Source: MB-PLM-2 sp964385715 (GTDB lineage Bacteria; Planctomycetota; Planctomycetia; Pirellulales; UBA7805). From it: DNA of 10,767 nt. The notes under the pieces are model-generated. The model had not been told where the DNA came from. It saw only the letters and a list, made by a program, of their open reading frames with translations, and made no database searches. The DNA lies in contig CAYLRE010000162.1 in assembly GCA_964385715.1 (NCBI GenBank), positions 1-10,767 on the forward strand. The letters are read 5' to 3'. Positions within the stretch are counted from its first letter, which is position 1. Each line of letters starts with the position of its first letter. Shown here piece after piece: positions 7,415 to 10,767 of this stretch. The translations under genes were made by a program, and so were the position numbers.

Positions 7415-7583
7415 AAGAACGGAATATAGGCAGCGACAAGAACACAAGATTCAACAAGTGCTAGCAGCGACGACGCTGGCCGGCAAAAGCGTTGGGGATC
7501 TAGGAAATAGAGAGCGTTATGCGAAAGTTCGGGAACCATTGTTGTGCGAGTCGAATGGAGCACCCTGTCAGTTCATTTGGAAT

Positions 7584-7599
7584 TGGCACGGCGGTTGCA
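7584..7599 (+). promoter_or_regulatory. Sigma54 (RpoN) -24/-12 promoter of the flgB operon
   Basis: TGGCACG at 7584-7590, a four-base spacer GCGG, and TTGCA at 7595-7599 match the RpoN consensus TGGCACG-N4-TTGCW at every defined base. The invariant GG is at 7585-7586 and the invariant GC at 7597-7598, with the required spacing. Transcription should start near 7610, about 55 bases before the flgB ATG. The gene just upstream encodes a sigma54 activator with an intact GAFTGA loop, which supports the site being functional. Confidence 0.93.
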
Positions 7600-7664
7600 A
7601 TTGAGCATGGCATGACCTCGCGTTGGCAGGGGGGCACAGGCCTGAGAAAGGAAGGGTTTGTGTC

Positions 7665-8072
7665 ATGAGCCTATCGATGTTTAACGCGACGAGCATTCCC
7701 GCCTTAGAACAGGTGTTGAACTTTACCGAGCAGCGTCATGCTGTCTTGGCGTCCAACATCGCCAACCTAGACACACCCGGTTACCGCAGTCGCGACCTCT
7801 CGGTCGAGAAGTTTGAGTCCCGACTGAAGGAAGCACTCGATGCCCGCCAGACGCCCGTTTCGCCCGGCGAAGCAGGCAGCATGGCCGGAAAAGTTGACTT
7901 TTCCCAGGTCCGCGACGCAACAAAACAGATTTTGTTTCACGACGGCAGTGATGTCGGACTGGAACACCAGGTCACGGAAATTTCAAAGAACCAAGGTCGT
8001 TACAACATGGCACTGGCCATCATGACGAATCAGTTTCGTCTGTTGCAGGCTGCCATCAGCGAACGCGTGTAG
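7665..8072 (+). CDS. flgB: Flagellar basal-body rod protein FlgB
   Basis: This 135-aa protein is a proximal rod subunit exported by the flagellar type III system and assembled in the periplasm above the MS ring. The N-terminal rod signature is clear at residues 24-40 (RHAVLASNIANLDTPGY), and the C-terminal helix (EISKNQGRYNMALAIMTNQFRLLQAAI) is typical of FlgB. Length is normal for the family (about 110-140). There is no cleaved signal peptide, as expected. The ATG at 7665 is preceded by AAGGA at 7648-7652, a rather long 12-base spacing. The MSLSMF start fits FlgB. It is the first gene after the sigma54 promoter and is followed 56 bases later by flgC. Confidence 0.96.
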   Translation: MSLSMFNATSIPALEQVLNFTEQRHAVLASNIANLDTPGYRSRDLSVEKFESRLKEALDARQTPVSPGEAGSMAGKVDFSQVRDATKQILFHDGSDVGLEHQVTEISKNQGRYNMALAIMTNQFRLLQAAISERV

Positions 8073-8128
8073 AGTAACGTTTGACCTCGCAGGGTGGGCG
8101 CGAGAAATGTCAATCAAGGAATTGAACG

Positions 8129-8551
8129 ATGCTAGGTGCTCTCGATATCAGCACGAGCGGTTTGGTCGCACAACGAACGCGATTGAACGCGATTACCAGT
8201 AACATCGCGAACATGTCGACGATCGTCAGCGAAAACGGAGAAGTGAAGGCGTATCAGCCGAAGTTTGCGATTTTTCAGACCGACGAGGACGCGGGATATC
8301 CGCAAGGTTCGGCGGGAGTCAAAGTCAGCTCCATCGAGACCGAGCAGATCGAACCGCGATACAAGTTTCAGCCGACGCATCCGATGGCGATCAAGGAAGG
8401 CAAGTGGAAAGGCTACGTGCCCTATCCGAACATCAATCTCCAACGCGAGATGGTGGACGCCATGGAAGCGACACGAGCCTACGAGGCGAACATCGGCGTC
8501 ATCGAAACAACTAAGGCAATGGGACGCCAGGCACTGAGAATTCTGGCATAA
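8129..8551 (+). CDS. flgC: Flagellar basal-body rod protein FlgC
   Basis: This 140-aa proximal rod subunit is assembled in the periplasm with FlgB, FlgF and FlgG. The N-terminal rod motif (residues 2-28, with TSGLVAQRTRLNAITSNIAN) and the C-terminal FlgC signature are both present. The latter reads THPMA...GYVPYPNINLQREMVDAMEATRAYEANIGVIETTKAM and extends almost to the end. Length is typical. The ATG at 8129 has AAGGA at 8116-8120 with an eight-base spacing, a good ribosome-binding site. Order flgB-flgC-fliE-fliF is the common arrangement across bacteria. Confidence 0.97.
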   Translation: MLGALDISTSGLVAQRTRLNAITSNIANMSTIVSENGEVKAYQPKFAIFQTDEDAGYPQGSAGVKVSSIETEQIEPRYKFQPTHPMAIKEGKWKGYVPYPNINLQREMVDAMEATRAYEANIGVIETTKAMGRQALRILA

Positions 8552-8583
8552 CGACAACGACATCAACTCCGGGGGGAGGACAA

Positions 8584-8628
8584 ATGGCGGTCCTAAGCAT
8601 CGCCAAACACGAGTCGACAAAAGAGTAA
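8584..8628 (+). CDS. Possible 14-codon leader peptide upstream of fliE
   Basis: A run of GGGGGGAGGA at 8571-8580, the strongest Shine-Dalgarno-like sequence in the window, lies three bases before ATG 8584. The frame encodes MAVLSIAKHESTKE and stops at TAA 8626-8628. That stop is six bases before the fliE start and in the same frame. No family is recognisable in so short a peptide. Termination next to the fliE ATG, which itself has only a weak ribosome-binding site, would suit translational coupling by re-initiation. It may also be an unused ORF beside a G-rich stretch. The spacing is shorter than the usual optimum. Confidence 0.3.
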   Translation: MAVLSIAKHESTKE

Positions 8629-8634
8629 ATTGAC

Positions 8635-8934
8635 ATGAGCGCGATTAACGGAATCTCTCCTGGTGCGATTTCCCCTGGCCTTTCGCCCGGATTGAAAACA
8701 CCAGCGACCCAGGACGGTTCGTTCAAGAACTTGCTGATTGACTCGATTCAAGAAGTCAACAGCATGCAAAAGGACGCCGATGGACTGGTCGAACAGCTGG
8801 CCACCGGCGGTGATGTGAATCCGGCCGAGGTGCTGACCGCCGTTCAGAAAGCGGACCTCAGCTTCCGACTCATGATGCAAGTTAGAAATAAGGCGCTGCA
8901 GGCGTTCGATGAGATTCGCAACATTCGAATCTAG
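8635..8934 (+). CDS. fliE: Flagellar hook-basal body complex protein FliE
   Basis: This 99-aa protein is the adaptor joining the MS ring to the rod and is an early substrate of the flagellar export gate. The N-terminus is variable and Pro/Gly-rich (residues 5-25, SPGAISPGLSPGL). The conserved body begins at about 29 with SFKNLLIDSIQEVNSMQKDAD. It continues through the family signature LSFRLMMQVRNKALQAFDEIRNIRI, which runs to the last residue as is usual for FliE. Length is normal (about 100). The ATG at 8635 has only a weak AAGAG ribosome-binding site, and initiation may depend on the small ORF ending at 8628. It is followed 105 bases later by fliF. Confidence 0.95.
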   Translation: MSAINGISPGAISPGLSPGLKTPATQDGSFKNLLIDSIQEVNSMQKDADGLVEQLATGGDVNPAEVLTAVQKADLSFRLMMQVRNKALQAFDEIRNIRI

Positions 8935-9039
8935 TTACGCTAAGCGCGAAATTGAAAAGGCCACGGCCACCGCACGTCAAAGGAATTGACGTCGCACAAA
9001 CGATTACAACAGAAAAACCGCCCTTTCGGAGATCCATGG

Positions 9040-10737
9040 ATGGACTTCTTGAACCAGGCAACTGCCCAGGTTAGCGAACTCTTCCGCTCGATGACGGTGG
9101 GAGCGCGGATTACCGCCGCGCTGCTGCTGGCCGTGGTGGTTGTCAGCCTTGGCTATCTTTTCAATCAGCATTCGACCGGTCCCGACGATGTCCTGATGAA
9201 GGGCGAGCCGGTTCCTGCCAGCTACCTTCCGGCCATGGAGGCCGCTTTCGCCAAAGCCGGCCTGAACGACTATCGTATCGATGGGACGACGATTCGAATC
9301 CCACGTGGCAAATCGGGCGAGTATATGGGCGCTTTGGCCGATGGCAACGCTTTGCCACCCAACTTCTCGCAGTTTCTTGAAAAGGCGATCGACGGCGGAA
9401 GCGCTTGGGAGTCGGGAGAGACACGACGTCAACGCATCAAGAGTGCCAAGCAGCAACAGCTCTCGGCCATCATCCAGTCGATGCAGGACATTCAGCAGGC
9501 AATGGTGATCTTTGACGAAAAGGATCAACCAGGAATCAAACGAGGCAAAATTCAAACCGCTTCGGTCAACGTGAAGCCGATCGGAAACGCTCCCCTCGAT
9601 CCCGACCGTGTGCCGGCTCTGCGGAACATCGTCGCGTCGGCAATTGCCGGTCTCGACCCGAAGATGGTGTCCGTCACCGATCTGAACACGGGTCGCAATT
9701 TTGAAACATTGAAAGACGGGCAAGTCGGACAGACTGCCAGCCTCTACCAGAAGCAAAAGGCCGCCTACGAACGCGAATGGACGCAGAAGATCCAAGACGC
9801 GCTCTCAATGATTCCGAATGCGATCGTGGCCGTGAATGTGGAGCTGACGGAGGAAACGTCAAACCATAGCGAGGAAATCGAGTATCAGCCGAAGCCGGTT
9901 ACCGTTCAGTCCGAGACAAATACGGTGAGCGAATCGAGCGAACGCGGAGCTTCTGGTGGTCGTCCTGGTCTAGCAGCACAGGCTCCTCCGGGCGTTGGCG
10001 GACCGGCCTCCGGAGGTACAAGCGTTGCCGCTGGTGTCGGCAGCGGGCGAACCAGCAAGGACACCACGGGCGAGATCATCAAGTCGCTTCCAGGGCACAC
10101 GGTTACCAAGATAGAAAAGGCGGGGCTCAAGCCAGACAAGGTTAAGGCTGCCATCAGTATTCCAATCGCCTATCTGCGCAAGGTTTGGCAGAAGCAGAAT
10201 CCCGACCAGGAGATGACTCAGGAACAGCTGGATACCGCCAAGAATGAGAAGGCGCAGGAGGTCTCCATGCTCGTGAACAGTCTCGTGCCGCAGGTAGTCA
10301 ACCCACAGGATCGTCGCCGTGACGTCACGATCACGTTCTTTGAGGACATCGCCGATCCGATTGTCGTGGAAGAGCCTAGTGCTATTGCCTCGACCATGGG
10401 TTGGTTTGGCAAGAACTTGAGCACGGTGAGCCTGAGCCTGTTGGCCGTGTTCGGCATGGTCATGTTGCGGTCGATCGTGCGAGCCAATCCGACGAGTCCC
10501 GGTGCGCCAGAAGCAGATGCCACCGAACAGAGCGTAGCTGCGATTGATTCGCCGGCCATCCTGCCGTTCCCGCCGGGCGAGAATGCGACTGAGGAAGAGA
10601 AAATCGAACATGAGAAGGTGCTGAAGCGACGTCTCTCGTCAGGCCCCTCAGTCAAGGACGAGTTGGCAGATCTCGTGAAAGAAGATCCCGACGCGGCCGC
10701 CACGATTTTGCGTACCTGGATTAGCAGTGCTGGATAG
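9040..10737 (+). CDS. fliF: Flagellar MS-ring protein FliF
   Basis: This 565-aa inner-membrane protein forms the MS ring on which the rod, C ring and export gate are built. It has the expected two membrane segments, at about 23-41 (RITAALLLAVVVVSLGYLF) and 460-480 (LSTVSLSLLAVFGMVMLRSIV). Between them are the periplasmic ring-building domains; the conserved second-domain core is KSAKQQQLSAII...IQTASVNV...VPALRNIVASAIAGLDPKMVSVTD (about 135-214). A Gly/Ala/Pro-rich linker at 299-340 marks the usual variable insertion. The cytoplasmic C-terminus ends ELADLVKEDPDAAATILRTWI, the FliG-binding helix. Length is near the family norm (about 550). ATG 9040 has GGAG at 9028-9031, eight bases upstream. 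A TTG at 8986 in frame would add 18 residues, but its AAAGGA sits only one base away. The NYEV motif typical before the linker in proteobacterial FliF is not visible, so this is a divergent member. Confidence 0.95.
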   Translation: MDFLNQATAQVSELFRSMTVGARITAALLLAVVVVSLGYLFNQHSTGPDDVLMKGEPVPASYLPAMEAAFAKAGLNDYRIDGTTIRIPRGKSGEYMGALADGNALPPNFSQFLEKAIDGGSAWESGETRRQRIKSAKQQQLSAIIQSMQDIQQAMVIFDEKDQPGIKRGKIQTASVNVKPIGNAPLDPDRVPALRNIVASAIAGLDPKMVSVTDLNTGRNFETLKDGQVGQTASLYQKQKAAYEREWTQKIQDALSMIPNAIVAVNVELTEETSNHSEEIEYQPKPVTVQSETNTVSESSERGASGGRPGLAAQAPPGVGGPASGGTSVAAGVGSGRTSKDTTGEIIKSLPGHTVTKIEKAGLKPDKVKAAISIPIAYLRKVWQKQNPDQEMTQEQLDTAKNEKAQEVSMLVNSLVPQVVNPQDRRRDVTITFFEDIADPIVVEEPSAIASTMGWFGKNLSTVSLSLLAVFGMVMLRSIVRANPTSPGAPEADATEQSVAAIDSPAILPFPPGENATEEEKIEHEKVLKRRLSSGPSVKDELADLVKEDPDAAATILRTWISSAG

Positions 10738-10747
10738 TTCATCTGCT

Positions 10748-10767
10748 GGGAACCATGGAAGGTTCCC
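10748..10767 (+). promoter_or_regulatory. Perfect hairpin surrounding a probable next start codon
   Basis: GGGAACC at 10748-10754 and GGTTCCC at 10761-10767 form a perfect 7-bp stem with the 6-base loop ATGGAA. The ATG at 10755-10757 lies 17 bases after the fliF stop, where the next gene (usually fliG) would start. The stem would also cover the GGGA that might serve as ribosome-binding site. No T-run can be seen because the window ends, so a terminator cannot be excluded. Confidence 0.4.

Larger units (their letters stand above)
7373..7664. other. Intergenic control region between the response regulator and flgB
   Basis: These 292 bases carry the nested inverted repeats at 7379-7414 and the sigma54 promoter at 7584-7599. 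They also hold a near-identical 11-base direct repeat (CGGCAAGAACG at 7411-7421 and CGGCAAAAGCG at 7481-7491) and GCAGCGAC repeated at 7430-7437 and 7464-7471. The density of repeats suggests regulator binding, but no single site is proven. The reverse-strand open frame covering the left part (7369-7563) has no recognisable protein features. Confidence 0.6.

Noticed and set aside
7369..7563. 64-aa reverse-strand ORF in the flgB control region
   Set aside because: It has no recognisable protein features or ribosome-binding site, and it covers a region better explained by regulatory repeats.
8986..9039. 18-residue N-terminal extension of FliF from TTG 8986
   Set aside because: The AAAGGA is only one base before the TTG, and ATG 9040 has a well-spaced GGAG. 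The extension (MTSHKRLQQ...) is not typical of FliF.
9004..9795. 263-aa reverse-strand open frame
   Set aside because: It lies wholly antisense to fliF, whose sequence is unmistakable. The frame is a shadow of codon bias and shows no domain.

Overview
The window looks like chromosomal DNA of a flagellated planctomycete, probably of the Pirellula/Rhodopirellula/Blastopirellula group. This placement is an inference from moderate-to-high GC, sparse Shine-Dalgarno sites, the style of the proteins and the gene mix. No rRNA or other phylogenetic marker is present to prove it. All supported genes lie on the + strand. There is no tRNA, rRNA, CRISPR array, transposase or phage gene.

Left part (1-1936). 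The 3' end of malate dehydrogenase (mdh) enters from the left edge. It is followed by a 412-base intergenic stretch holding four perfect copies and a decayed fifth copy of a 21-bp tandem repeat. A 261-aa alpha/beta-hydrolase-fold protein comes next. Its nucleophile elbow reads GQGAGG, so the expected serine is missing. A second gap of about 340 bases carries a candidate sigma70-type promoter.

Middle part (1937-7372). This is a closely spaced, probably co-transcribed set: a large membrane-anchored TPR protein, a small helical protein resembling the FlgN/FliT flagellar export chaperones, a soluble NtrB-like histidine kinase, and a sigma54-dependent response regulator. The last two overlap by ATGA. 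The kinase/regulator pair matches the FlrB/FlrC (FleS/FleR, FlgS/FlgR) systems that switch on middle flagellar genes.

Right part (7373-10767). A 292-base intergenic region contains a textbook sigma54 -24/-12 promoter (TGGCACG-N4-TTGCA) and, about 200 bp upstream, a cluster of nested inverted repeats that could be the activator site or a terminator. The promoter faces a rod and MS-ring operon: flgB, flgC, fliE, fliF. A 14-codon ORF with a strong ribosome-binding site precedes fliE in the same frame. The window ends in a perfect hairpin whose loop begins with an ATG, probably the start of the next gene (fliG would be the usual one).

As a circuit: the kinase and the sigma54 activator are encoded directly upstream of a sigma54 promoter driving early structural flagellar genes. 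The local layout therefore suggests a compact flagellar checkpoint, with the TPR protein and the chaperone-like protein as possible extra members.
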